NCBI GenBank assembly: GCA_050084985.1 | Contig: JBITNC010000001.1 | Coordinates: 134,106,001-134,170,000, forward strand | Direction: 5' to 3' | From: Nageia nagi | Lineage: Eukaryota; Pinophyta | DNA: 64,000 bases | In this document: positions 10,051 to 22,029 of the stretch, one piece after another | Position numbering within the stretch: the stretch's first letter is position 1 | How the letters are laid out: each line of letters begins with the position of its first letter | Notes under the pieces: model-generated | Told to the model about the DNA's origin: nothing | The model's database searches: none | The model's input: only the letters and a program-made list of their open reading frames with translations | Made by a program: the position numbers and the translations under genes

Positions 10051-11650
10051 GAATCTATTAAACATCATAAGAGACATCATTGAGGATGCTATTGTATATG
10101 CTTAGGATTCTATAGCAAACATATTGATAGCTAGCAAATAAAAAAAGAGGCAGGATGGGGATTACAAGATACCTCTTGATCCAAATCTAGGCATAGGAGC
10201 ATGTAAGGGTGGAACAGCCCCACAACTTACCCTATGACATTCATAATGTTTCAAAGGTTGACCAAGAGGTGCCCATGGTAGGGTGAGAGCTACCATATGC
10301 CCACCGATGGATGAGAGGTCATGAGTTGCCAAAGAGGTGATTGTACAAGGGGATGTACACTTGGCATCGTAGCATGTAGACCAATCTATGGTCTAAGGAC
10401 ATCATATTAATGCCTTGGAAAAGAGGTCCCATATAGGTAAAGGATGAAGAGCACCTCGTACAAGTGCATCAATCCTATGATCTATGTAGGAAGAGACCTA
10501 GAGATGCAGAGGTCTATAGGTTCGAGCGAGTGACCTGATAGCATGGGACCACTCAAGATGTGGTGCTAGAGCCAGAGCTCTATAGGAGGATTGATGCATA
10601 AAGGGATATACCTCGAAGATACTACATAGAACCAAATGTAGCTTTGAATGTAGCAATGACCATACTAGATGTAGATGACATCCGTATTATAGCAAAGTGT
10701 GATGCATGGTGGGCTCCTTAGAGGGAGCGAGTTATGATCGATGAGGTGCCATAGGAACCACTTCCATAAGGACCATAAGATAGGGGGAGCAGCAGTAGGG
10801 GGAACAACAATGTTAGGTGCCTTACAAGATAGACAAGAGGAGGGCCCACATTGCTAGGAATGGGCAATAATGGAGATAATGAGTCATTTGATCAAGCAAC
10901 TTTTGAGGAGGCGATGGGGGAGTTGGATGGTGAGCATAAGGCTCATGAGGTAGAGATCCTAGTAGAGCATAATTGGATGCTAAGATAGAGAGATGTTGCC
11001 CTCCATTAGAGGGATGCAATCACTACAAAGAAGGATACTGTAGTGGCATAGAGGGATACCATGATAATGTGAGGGGATGCACTACATGCATAGGTGATCA
11101 AATTGTAAGCATAACTAGATGTGATCTTGGTTGAGGGATGTTATCAGGCTATGCTTCTAGTAGTGAGGAGATATTATGGGTACCACATGTAGAGGTGGGT
11201 ACTTAGAAAAAGGAGGAGAGCAGAGCCACATTCATAAGGGAGGGGTAGGCTAAGGTGGGGATGCAAATGAAGGCTTCAATGGTCACCCCTTAGGTGTACC
11301 AAATCACATTAGATTCATGGAAGAGAGAGGCAACCAAGGCATTGGAATTTTAGGGCTAGCTAATTACCATGGGGATCATGGAGATTGAGCTTGTGTTTGG
11401 TGATAGGTGTCAATCATGGACCCAAAGTAGGAGCAAGACCACCATAATAGGGTAGAGCATACGAAAGCTGAGTGGTAGTTGCTCAACTAGGGAAAGGCCA
11501 TCCAATGGGGTGTTTAGGATCCCTTAGGCACTAAGCAGCCCATCAAGACACCTCGAGATAGGTGAGGGGGAGGGATTAGATGAAACATCTACCTCCCCCA
11601 TATAAGGTTGACTATTTGAGGCTACAGGGACCACAGTTTTGATCAAGATT
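10050..11650 (+). pseudogene. Antisense ORF remnant of gypsy copy A, PMD start deleted
   Basis: On the strand opposite to gag-pol, a long decayed reading frame can be followed. Near 10900-11145 it gives an acidic and charged helix-like segment with repeated R-D-A/T/V spacing (ESFDQATFEEAMGELDG, then RDVALH, RDAITTKKDTVVA, RDTMIM, GDALHA). Eight stops interrupt it, five TAG, two TAA and one TGA, each where CAG, CAA or CGA would keep the repeat going. The N-terminal part present in copy B (22030-22334) is missing here because of the deletion at 10034-10050. Extra ORFs, some antisense, between integrase and 3' LTR are known for the Tat lineage. No function can be assigned beyond that. Confidence 0.6.
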
Positions 11651-11699
11651 TTTCCAGGCACCCATAGGCATAGATGTATTATTTTTGTATATCTAAGCA

Positions 11700-13990
11700 T
11701 GTATGCAGGACTATATGATGTACAAACATTACTTTGATATATGATACATGGATGGTGGTTTTCTATATACATGCATTGTTACTGAATGGATGGATGCATG
11801 CATTTACTGCTACATTATGCATGTGTTTAGTAATATGTTATGTATGAGACAATGGATGGATGAACAAACTAAAAGTGAACCCTAAATGAACACTGAATTA
11901 TCACATAATGAACATGAAAAGACAACATGAAATGGATCTAAAATGAACATAAAATGGTCATAAAATGAATATAAAATCAACTTGTATGATTAATCACAAC
12001 ACATGGTTAATTAACCTGTATGCTTAAACACACAAAAGAGGAAAACATACATGATAATATGGAAGATAAACACAAATGATGCATAATAACAAACAACAAC
12101 ACAAGAAATGAGCATAAAAGGCTAACAATAATAAAATTAATATGATAACAAACAAATAAAGGTGAAAATGTAAATGCTTAAAAAGGTACAAACACATCAA
12201 GAAGATAAAGAAATGATGATGGTATGTGATAACATGGTTAAATAATAAAAAGAAATAAAACACAAAGACAAGCAACACACAAAAGATAAGAAAGATAAGT
12301 TGAAATGCCATCAAAATGCTATCAGAATGCTACTAGAGTTTTTCCACAATAGCATGTAAAATGAGGTAGAAGTATGCCATAAAGACACCCCTTGAAGTAC
12401 TTGATTTACACCTATCATGATAAAGACAATGATAATCATGATCAAAACATTACCATAACATGATCAAATTGAATCAAAACTAAAACAAAGCAAAAATGAC
12501 ACTTTCATAAAAGTGAAAAATTGAGAAATTTGATAAATAATAACAAACGACAATATTGACGATTTGACAAATGGTAATGATGACATAACAAGTAGTTGAA
12601 CAACATAAACATAGGATCAAATGATTCAAAAAATGGATTTCATTTGACCTATTTGTGAAGTCCAAACTAGAGGGAACTTATCAAGGTGTGACTCCTTTCA
12701 GTGAGCATTGAAAAGGTGTCATTCCAAGTAGCCTCAAAAAATGGCTTTCAAAAGGATAAGATACGATGGGCTATGAACTTGAAACTTGAAATGAAGATTA
12801 CATTTACATCGATGGAGAATTAAAAAAGAAAGATCTAAAAATGAAAGCCATATGATGCACAAAAATGACAAATCAAACAAACAATTTTCACAAGGTCAAA
12901 TTTTAGGACTTGTGCCCCTAAAATTCAAAATTGCAATGAACAACTGTGAAATGTGGTAAATTAGGATGGGGTGACTCAAGATGAAATAAAAAAAAAGCAT
13001 AGAAGGCTAAGTTTGAAAAATAGATGAGGACTGACCACGTATGTGTGCATGCACACTGAGGCACCACACAAAATGAAGTAGTAACTTAGGGCTAGCAAAA
13101 AATAAGCAAAATAAATAAAACTAACAAAATCAAGGTTACCAACAAGAAGACCAATGATGAGTGAAGTAAAAAAACACTAACACATGACTAGCAGAAATAA
13201 TAAGGCATGAAAACACAAGTGAAGAAAATATAAAAAATGCTAAACAACAAGATAAGGTAAATAATGTTGAAAGAGGATAATACAAGTTTTGAGTCATCTG
13301 TAATAGAAGGATTTCCCTCAAAAACCATGTTAGTCATAGCTTATGGTTAAACTTGAGGGAATGATGAAAGGTAACCTGAAGTGCCTATGACCCAAGTGGT
13401 TGTGTCCTCATCAAGAACAGTAAATTGGATAAGATGATAAGATACACAAATGGACATGCATAATACAAAACAAGAAAATAAATAGAAAAATGATGGTTGG
13501 AATCTTCTAGGTACATAAAGGATCAATTTCTATGCATGTATAGGAATGTATTGGCTCTATTGGGGATTCAAGAGATAATGTTCAACTATCAACCCTAGAG
13601 GAGGACCAAGATTGATACCAAATAAACACAAGCAAGGTAAGTGACTAAATATGATAATAGATGTAAACAAGAGAAGAACAAGACACAAAGTGTTAAGGAT
13701 CTAAGTGATTATGGTCCTACCCAGTAATACACACGGGTGTGAAGCTACAAAAGGAGGGATAGGCTCGAGTATCGAATCATGATGAGGTGATTCAAAATAA
13801 ATAAAGGGATGAACAACATAAGGTGATAGATCACCAAATAAGAAGATAAGTACTTATACGTAAGGTACCATCCCCCTATTCGAGAAAGATGGGAAAATGA
13901 AAGATAAATAAGGGAAAGCATGAATATAATATTATAAGACAAAATATGACAAGGAGAAACAAAAATAAATACAAATCAAGCATAAAAAGG
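11700..13990. other. Non-coding 3' region of gypsy copy A between antisense ORF and integrase
   Basis: AT-rich sequence with no recognisable domain. The minus strand has short open stretches of F, L, C and Y (for example 12024-12314), but these look like the result of A-rich plus-strand composition. The equivalent in copy B is about 23990-26285. Confidence 0.5.
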
Positions 13991-15010
13991 ATGAAGGTGG
14001 ATAATATTGATAGGCTTAAGCTCTTCCCATCCTTACAAATTAGCAAGATGATATACACTAAGATTGATCTAATGCTTAATGATGAAGGGGCCCAGCTAAT
14101 TAGGGAAAACTTATCCCTAAGAGGGTGCTCAAGATGGGATCATTGTTGGTTCTCTTTAAGCATAAGGTCATCAACTTGGAACTCATGAGGTTGGACCTTG
14201 TTTTTAAATGCTCGCTTGAGATGCTATTGATAAATCTTGTGATGCTCAATTGCATTAATATGCATCTTATCAAGAAAAGTAAGTTGGTCCAACTGGGCTT
14301 AACAAGCCTCCTCGTTAAGGATAAAGTCCTTGAGCTACATGCACAAGGAAGGGATCTCAAGCTCAAGAGGCATGACAAACTTAGCATCGCAATGAGAGAG
14401 AAAGGAGTAACACCCATGGAAGTTTGAATACTAGTGTGATATGCCCACAAATCATAAAAGAAACACTCATGCCAATTACGATGATTTTCATTAACCATTT
14501 TCTTGAGAATCATGACAATCATCTTATTGGTGGCTTTAGCTTGACCATTACCCTAGGGGTAATAAGGCATGGAGAGATATTGCTTGATGTGATATCGATT
14601 AACATTCTCTTCATATGTTGATTCTTAAATCTAATACCATTATCAATAAGGATCCTTGTAGGAATACCAAATTTACATATGATGTGTCTTTGAAAGATAC
14701 AATCTTAGGACCCATAGTAGAGATTAACAGAACTACTGCTACCCACTTGGTAAGGTACTCAATGGTAATGATAATGAAATTATGACTGCTAAACAAAGGA
14801 GGAACAAACTAAATGACAAGATCAAAACCCCATTGGGTAAAAGGCCACATGGCTTGAATTGGCTAAATAGGCTAAGAAGGCAAGTGCTGAAGATGGGCAT
14901 GTTGCTGACACTTAACACATTTTTTGATATATTCATTACAATCATGCTCCATGGTAGGCTAATAATAACCCATTTGTAGAAGATGTTTAGCAACAACTAT
15001 GCCATTGATG
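13990..15010 (-). pseudogene. Ty3/gypsy integrase (copy A)
   Basis: Reading leftwards, the zinc-binding end appears near 14990-14880 (YYYPTMEHDCN in a shifted frame, then Y.KKC.KCQ). The catalytic core appears near 14796-14611 (EYLTKWVAVVLL). The 14522-14100 stretch has NENHRNWHECFFYDLWAYHT and SMGVTPFSL, the well-known end of the gypsy rve core. Beyond it are pieces of the chromodomain-free C-terminal region. Frames change at least three times. It lies downstream of RNase H, as expected for Ty3/gypsy order. Dead copy. Confidence 0.85.
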
Positions 15011-16340
15011 TGTCCACCATAAATGCCATCATGAAAATTTGATATGGCAATTTGTTGGTCATAAAGTTTGAGATAGCAAAGGAGGACTCCATCAAAATAT
15101 CACTTATAAAGGATGTCTCTTAAAAGCAAGTAGCAAGTATCATGATGATTGAAGGCATGCTTCTCATTAGTTGACATATCAGGAGGCATGGCATTCCACT
15201 TGAGGTACTCATGAAGCTACTTGTACCACAAGTCTTGAGACTTAACTGAAATCTCACCAATACTAGCTTTGACAAGAGGAAAAAATGAAGGCAACTTAAG
15301 GGATGACTCCTTAAGAGTCACAATTTCCATGTGTTGGATGTGTCGATGTGGATTAGGTGGAATTAGTGACCCCAAGGAATTCATAGAAGACCTAGGGATC
15401 AACTCGATCTTATAGGTTTTAAAGAACCTAAGGACTTGGCGACTAAAAGAGAGTCACCGTAGATCATGAGTCTCAATATTAAGGGTGATGACAATCTTAA
15501 GATATAAGATTAATGTTTCATATTTTTGCATTGTTATTAGTACAAGGGAAAGCCAAATTTAAAGAATAAGGGATGGGGACACCTTGAGGTGTGAAGAATA
15601 CTACCCCTGTACCATCCCCTTTCTCACACTTAGATCTTTCAAAGCATATAGTCATATCAAATATTTCATGTGTATCAGCAGATTCCTCCTCTTTGTCAAT
15701 CTTAAAGATATCTTTGTTAGGAAGATTGATGTCGAGAGGAGAGCTACAACCTGACCCTTAATGGAATTTTGACTAACAAAACAAGGTCAAACTTGGAAAA
15801 AAATATAAGCCACTTGGATATTCATGAATTATGATAAGACTTGCTCATCATATGTTGCAATGGATTAGAATAGGAAATTAAGTAAATCATGTGATTAAGC
15901 ATGTAATTCCATAATTTATTGGTCGCAAAGATAATGGTAAGGAAAAGATGCTCTATATAGATATACCTAATCTCAAAATCAACAAGGGTATGACTAAGGT
16001 AATAGAAAACCTACTCCTTTCCCTGATCATTCTTTTGAGCAAGGATGACTCCTAAAGCAAAATCGATCACCAAAAGATAAAAATAGAAAGAAGATAATCC
16101 CTAGGGATGATTAAGATAAGAGTGGTGAGATAGTGCTTAATATCATCAAGATCTTGTTGGCACTTCTCATTCCACTCAAAGACCATGACCTTTTTCAAGA
16201 GCACATTAAAAGGATGACAATTATTTGAAAGATGAGCTATAAAGCAACGAATGGCCAAGATCTTACCTTGAAGACTCCTCAAGGTCTTAAGACTATGAGG
16301 AGGAGGCATATTGATGATACCCTTGACCTTTTTAGGGTCA
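15010..16340 (-). pseudogene. Ty3/gypsy RNase H and connection (copy A)
   Basis: The 16309-16067 stretch reads LKTLRSLQGKILAIRCFIA, then VMVFEWNEKCQQDLDDIKHYL, the RT-RNase H connection of Tat-type elements. Further left, 15400-15217 includes IPRSSMN and SLGSLI, the segment after RNase H. The central RNase H sequence (15500-16060) is fragmented by stops. Removes RNA from RNA/DNA hybrids in replication; not functional here. Confidence 0.8.
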
Positions 16341-16840
16341 ATCTCAATACCTCATTTAGATACAATGAAACCTAGAAGCTTACTTGACATGACACAAAAA
16401 ATACACTTCTTATGGTTCAATCCAACATTATGCTTGAGAAGATGGTTAAATAATTTATGAATAACATTCCAATATTCCTTGCATGTCTTGGATTTGAGAA
16501 AAATATCATCAACATAATCTTCCATAATATCATGCATCATGTCATGAAAGATATAAGTCATGGCTCTTTGATAGGTAGCTCTTACGTTCTTGAGATCGAA
16601 GGGCATGACTTGAAAATAGTATGTCCCTCAAGGGGTGCTGAAAGTTATCTTATGTTGATCATTAGGATTTACCCATATTTGGTTATAGCCTAAAAAACCA
16701 TCCATAAAAGGAAACATCTCATACCCTGTAGTGTTATCAATTAAGATATAAATGTTGGGTAATGGAAGTCATCTTTAGGAAATGCCTTATTAAGATCATA
16801 AAAATTAGTGTAAATGCAGATATGACCATCAGATCTATTG
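16341..16840 (-). pseudogene. Ty3/gypsy reverse transcriptase (copy A), cut at 16840
   Basis: MPFDLKNVRATYQRAMTYIF starts the 16606-16352 stretch, followed by MEDYVDDIFLKSK (active-site YVDD) and HNVGLNHKKCIFCVMSSKLLGFIVSK. This is the Tat/Athila signature form of the RT. The fingers part, 16610-16840, is readable to the equivalent of RSDGHIRIYTNF and then stops at the duplication junction. Protease and gag are absent from copy A. Confidence 0.87.
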
Positions 16841-19652
16841 CCATCTCTCCTAGGATGGAAAACTCTTAAATAAGCGATATGTTGTACTAGAAAATAGACT
16901 TATGAAACACCATTAGGTTGCTATTAACATTGACCACCACAACACCTCCTCCTCCTCTAGCGATATCTTGATTGCTTGTGCTACACTAATGTCTTAGCCT
17001 TCGCCTCCACCCTTATGTTCGCCACCCTAGCCACCTTTGCATGATCACATCCACCACATGTATCTGGTAGGTAAGGTTGGTCTCATCAAAAAAATGTACG
17101 ATTTGTAATGTTATTTAATTAATGATGAATAGGCATTTAATGCGATTGGATTGGAGGCATGTTGTAGTACCATCCAAAGACTAATTCTTGGAGAGGCTCA
17201 AAATTGAAAAATTTAAAATTCATCTGAAAGCTTTCAATCTAAAGGGCGATATATCTTCCAAGGTGAGATTCAAGGTTGGAAGGATAAAGTTATTTATTTG
17301 ATCGAATAGATGGAGGAAGCATGGTTCAATCCATAACATAATCACTCCACTGTGATTACAAGCAATTCCTCTCTTCTTCTCTCTAGAGGAATATATCATA
17401 AGAATGCCTCCTTGGACATCCTTCTGTAATGCCATCGCAAGCATTACCATACACTATCACCGTGTGCCATACCCAAATGTTGAGCATCCTCTCAAGGTCT
17501 AATCCAAGATCCACCATCATGTGCTCCTATGCCCAACCTAGGGCATACACACTAGTCCAAGATCCTTCTAGGATTCCCCTTACACTTAGGCATTATTACC
17601 TCCCATGATATCAATACCATACATGTGAGGGATTATAATCGTAACAAACACTATGTTGCCCTCCCTCTCCCAAAACCATTGATCATCTCACCCAATCACT
17701 AAACCTTGATTAACCTTGCATACATTATGCAACACCCAGCCACCATGGTGTCTTCACCTCCATCAGTGACACTAGCCACCATAACTCTCAGCTCTATTGA
17801 TTGACTCTCATGTGGCTCTAATAATGATAGCCAAGATATTTATCTCTCATGTAATAAAATTCTAGCTTGAGTTTCTCCTCCCAACTCACATGGATATATA
17901 GATCATGATTTTTGGCATATGGTTTTCAGCACATTGGATAACAACCCATAGTTTGTTGTGTAACACCACCACCTATTTCAGGTAACATTTTCTACCTATT
18001 TTTGACTTCACAAACCCTAAAATTTCATATAAGTTTACTTAGTGTAAAAACTCGAATGGTCTAGGAGTGGACAAGGTAATCCATATGAGCATATTAATGC
18101 TACTAGCTAGTCAGCACTAACATGACAAGATTGGCCAAATCTGGTTTAGCTTATCCTAATAATAATCCTTCTGGTGTTCACTTCTCAACTCTCATCCTAT
18201 TGGAATACGCCACATAAGTGACCCCACCATTACTACTTACGAACTATACAATAAACATTCTGGTCATAACATAATGGTTTCATACTCGGGGACCATATCA
18301 TCTGAGAGAATGCTTGTCCACTAGGTATACATCTTTTTCAATGTAACCCTCTAATTCATAGGTGCAAATAGATTGTATTAGGCAATCTCCCATGTCAAAC
18401 AGATAAGCATCATTGCCTATGGAACAATCATCACACTTCTATTTGCTAATGACAGGTATTATGACTACTGGTTACCCTCATTTGGTAATTATAGTTTTAT
18501 CAATTTCTATCCTCATCTGATGAATTATCGAGGATATGAGACACTGGCCTACCCATATATATCGGCTAGGCTCACCATGGAGTCTGACTTCCCCATGCCC
18601 ATATCTTGGGGAGCCATGGGTATTATAGTAATACCACCAAGTGGTTTGTGTAAACCTCCAAAAAGTGGTGCAAAGGGAGACCCTACACTTGGGTTGTCTC
18701 CCCTCTAGGAAGGACTCACTTTATAATGTCTAAAACATTGCTTGAAATGCGGTTAGATTAGTGATAATAAAAAAATGGAGGGAGATAGGGTCTAGAATAT
18801 TTTCCTTTTTTTTGTGCAATACCCACAACCTCAAATAGCCTACCAATAAGATAAAAGGGGAGGCTACTAAGTCCTAGGTCCTTAAGACCCTAGGACCACG
18901 TAAAGATAGCTAATGGGCTTGTAAGCCTCCCACCTTAAATCAATAAGGAAATATAAAATATAATAATGCCTATAATGCAAGCTAGCCTAGGATTAAAATA
19001 GATTAACTAAAACAAGATTAAACTAAACTATTCTAGCCTAAACTTATAAGGTACTAGCCTAAAATAACTAGTATGCAACCATCTAGCAAAATAACAATGA
19101 TAACACAAAAGGGATATATGATTGAACCTCTTTTTAATGTCTCCTCAACATCTTTCAAAAACACTCAAAATAATCATTTAAACTATAAAAAAAAGGCCAA
19201 GAATGTGTTACCCAAGGTTCCCTTGCAAGAAGAGAACAAGAATCCCCTTTTTGTTGCTTTGGAAGTGATGGGTATAGCTCCAAGTGAGAGAATCTTGGCT
19301 AAAAGCTCGAATGGACAGTTCCAAGTGTGCATGGAAAGCAAGAATTCATGGGTTTTTCATTGCAAAAGTGAGTGGAAGGATAGAGAACTCTAATTTTGAA
19401 TTAACTTATATACAGGTTTAGCCAATGGGCTAGTTTAGGTTTTAGCCTAACCGATCATTCGATCCCCTAACAGGTGGGCTAGTTATGGTATAAAGTCATA
19501 AGGTGGTAACAAAGGCTCAAGTTACCAAAATTGATCGAGAGAATGGGATCAGAATGAGATGAAGGGCTTATGGGATCATAGAACTATAGGATAGTTTGGA
19601 TCATTACAAATCACCTAAGGTAGATGAACGAATGATTTTGAGGTGTTTATAA
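16841..19652 (-). repeat. LTR-side region of gypsy copy B
   Basis: No gene is visible. By position it is the 3' LTR or flank of copy B, to the left of the polypurine tract at 19653-19664. A TG dinucleotide falls exactly at the junction (16839-16840), as an LTR terminus would. I could not find the matching 5' LTR beyond 39645, so the LTR length (up to about 2.8 kb) is unproven. Confidence 0.45.
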
Positions 19653-19664
19653 ATGCCCCCTTTT
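19653..19664 (-). other. Polypurine tract, gypsy copy B
   Basis: Same 12-base sequence as in copy A, at the equivalent position. Immediately outside it both copies read TTATAAACACCTC in element orientation, which may be a decayed LTR start. Confidence 0.55.
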
Positions 19665-19754
19665 GTGCTGATTTTTGTGAGATGCAAAATACAATACAAA
19701 AATAGGTGAAGTGTGTGCAATGTGAAAGAAAAATGGATAAATAAGAAAAAGGAA

Positions 19755-20207
19755 AATGATCTCTACTTTGCCCCAGTAGCTGAAGGGTGAAAAGAAAAGG
19801 CGATTGGGATGAGAGTTGGTTTGATCATAAGATGAGTTGTACAAGATCATCCTGAATGATCAACCCAAGTTTGGTTTTGATGTGTGACAAGTTGTATAAG
19901 ATTGAGTTGAAGAGAAGGATCATAAAATAGAACTGAAAAGGCAATATCAGATAGATAAGCAACAAAAACAAATGGCCTTTACTTTTCCCTAGCAGCTGAA
20001 GGGTAAATGAAAAGGGGAAAAATACACAAAAGCAAATGATTTTTGCTTTTCCCTAGCAATCAAAGGGGAAACAAAGAAAAGATAGAAAGGATCAATGAAA
20101 TTGAATGATCTTTGCTTTGTCTCAATAGTATAAGGGTAGAAGCAAAAAGATAATGGTAAATATGTGTAAAAGTGAATGATCTCTACTTTACTCTAGCAGC
20201 TGAAGGG
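19755..20207. repeat. Degenerate tandem repeats next to the polypurine tract, copy B
   Basis: Equivalent array to that in copy A, with the same unit order and near-identical spacing. The array was already diverged before the A/B duplication. Confidence 0.65.
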
Positions 20208-20473
20208 AATACAGAAAGGTGATAAGGATGAGAGTAGGTTTTGGCACATGATAGGTCATTTAAGATCATCCTAGAAGTCTAACAAAGTCTAGTTTCAATG
20301 CATGAAAGTCCTTATAAAACTAAGTTAGAGAGAAGGATTGTAGGCTCACAAACCTACCAGGTGTTGGATTGTAGCATGCATATGTCCAACGCTTGAACAA
20401 GAGACCAAGTTGGCTAATAAAAAGATACAAATGCAAGAGTGATCAAGACCAGGAATGATGCAAGATGGATATG

Positions 20474-20621
20474 CTCAAATTTGCAAAAATAGGATTGTAA
20501 TGAGAAAACCAAGAAACCTTTTGTTCCTCTTCCCTTGTCCTCTTCATAATCTTAAGTACGCATGGGCATGTCTCCCTACCAAGCACCTCCATGAGTGCAA
20601 TCCTATTTTTGCAAATTTGAG
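20474..20621. repeat. Perfect 24-bp inverted repeat around a 100-bp core, copy B
   Basis: Arms 20474-20497 and 20598-20621 are identical to those in copy A, whereas the core differs from copy A at several positions (near 20529, 20540-20542 and 20556-20557). Confidence 0.85.
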
Positions 20622-22029
20622 ATAGGAGGAAACTATTGAGTATAAAAACTCAACTAAGGAAGGTCACATGACCAATGTGGGATAAATTGCACCAATGGGC
20701 CACCCAATAAAAGGGGATGATAAGATCACACAAGAGATAAAGGAAGAATATCCCCCTTGAGTGGGGAGATGGGTAAAGGACCCAAGATAGGAGCTTGACC
20801 ATATCCTGATCGATGACCAAGAATGATGAAAAGAAAAGGCGAAATGAAATGAAAGGAACTAGCCAACCCTATGTAGATTGATCAGAAGTAATCGATCTTA
20901 AGAATATCGACCAAAATAACCAACAAGTTGGCTAACCAGCTGGTGGAATGGCTAGTAAGAGGAGCAAATAAAATAAAAAAGTTGAATCATTCTTGTCATT
21001 TTTCACACCTACACCTGAGAGAAGAAAGCTCTAACCCACTAATACTACCCTGTTCCCAAGTGCACCAAGGTTAAATATAATAGACAATGATAAATGGAAG
21101 CAGTTGCAAGAGTAGGATAGGATCCACCACAGCCCATCTGAAGGAGGAGACTACCTGCACAAGTGGGTAAGTTCCTAAAAACTCATCTATCTTGAATTAT
21201 GAAAGCATGGCTAGGGAGACAACAGGCACATTAACTACAAAAATATAGTCTATTTTGATTTTTAACAATGAAAAATAACACAAAATGAGAAAAATGTAAA
21301 AGAAAACACAAACCTAGGGCATCAAATTTCTATCAAATTGATAGATCAAACTTGATAAACTTAGAACCAAAAATACCATAATGAAACATAGAACACATTT
21401 GCCATATTAGTATTGTAATTTAGGGTAAAAAATAATCAAAATTTACAAGTTTGTAAGGGAAAGGGCATAGGGTTTTTGACCTCGACCTCAACTTTGATAG
21501 ATGGTGAGCTGCAAATTGGTCCTGATTTAGGGGTCGATTGGGAGCATTCCAATTAGCATTTGATTGATCATGGATTGAACCAATGAACTAGCTAGCTAGT
21601 CAACCAACCGATTCACTAGTTGACCTACAAGATACTGGCTAATTTGAGCTAACTAACTTGTTACATACTAGTTAGGAATAGAAGAAAAACATAGGCAAGA
21701 AGACATACAAAACAACACAAACAAATCATGGAACTAACTGATAAGATTAACAGATAATACTAGAAAAAGATATGAATGAAACTCACTAACTTAGAACAAA
21801 GAGGACTGACTTAACAATAATAGAAATGCATTGGAAATGATAAAAAGGACTAACATAGGACTTACTCAAACGTGTGTCAGGTGAAGACTTGGCACAAGTT
21901 TAGGCCAATCCTAAATAATGTGCACATGGCACTAAATGATGCAGACTAGTTTTGGCTTGAGGTGGTAGGATTGGCAAGAGCAGCATCACTCAGGATGGTG
22001 ATCATTTACAAGGTATATATATACACCCT

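Larger units (their letters stand above)
5970..16840 (-). repeat. Tat-like Ty3/gypsy copy A of a tandem duplication
   Basis: The block aligns with 17311-29197 (copy B) from end to end. Reading the minus strand it holds RT (16352-16840), RNase H, integrase, a long 3' region with antisense ORF, tandem repeats, a polypurine tract and LTR-side sequence. The alignment stops at 16840, inside RT, where copy A switches to unrelated sequence while copy B continues. Two structural differences stand out: copy A lacks about 860 bp that copy B has at 21476-22334, and copy A lacks about 90 bases scattered over 5970-7167. Both copies share the same nonsense codons, so the duplication is younger than the decay. 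Confidence 0.88.

Noticed and set aside
12024-12314. Minus-strand open stretch of 96 codons very rich in F, L, C and Y, looking like a membrane protein; repeated at 24311-24601.
   Set aside because: It is the complement of an A-rich, low-complexity region inside a retrotransposon, with no conserved motif. The duplicate in copy B is explained by the tandem duplication, not by conservation.
14125-14427. Plus-strand open stretch of 100 codons opposite the integrase, repeated at 26421-26723.
   Set aside because: The minus strand encodes recognisable gypsy integrase here, so the plus-strand reading is a shadow.
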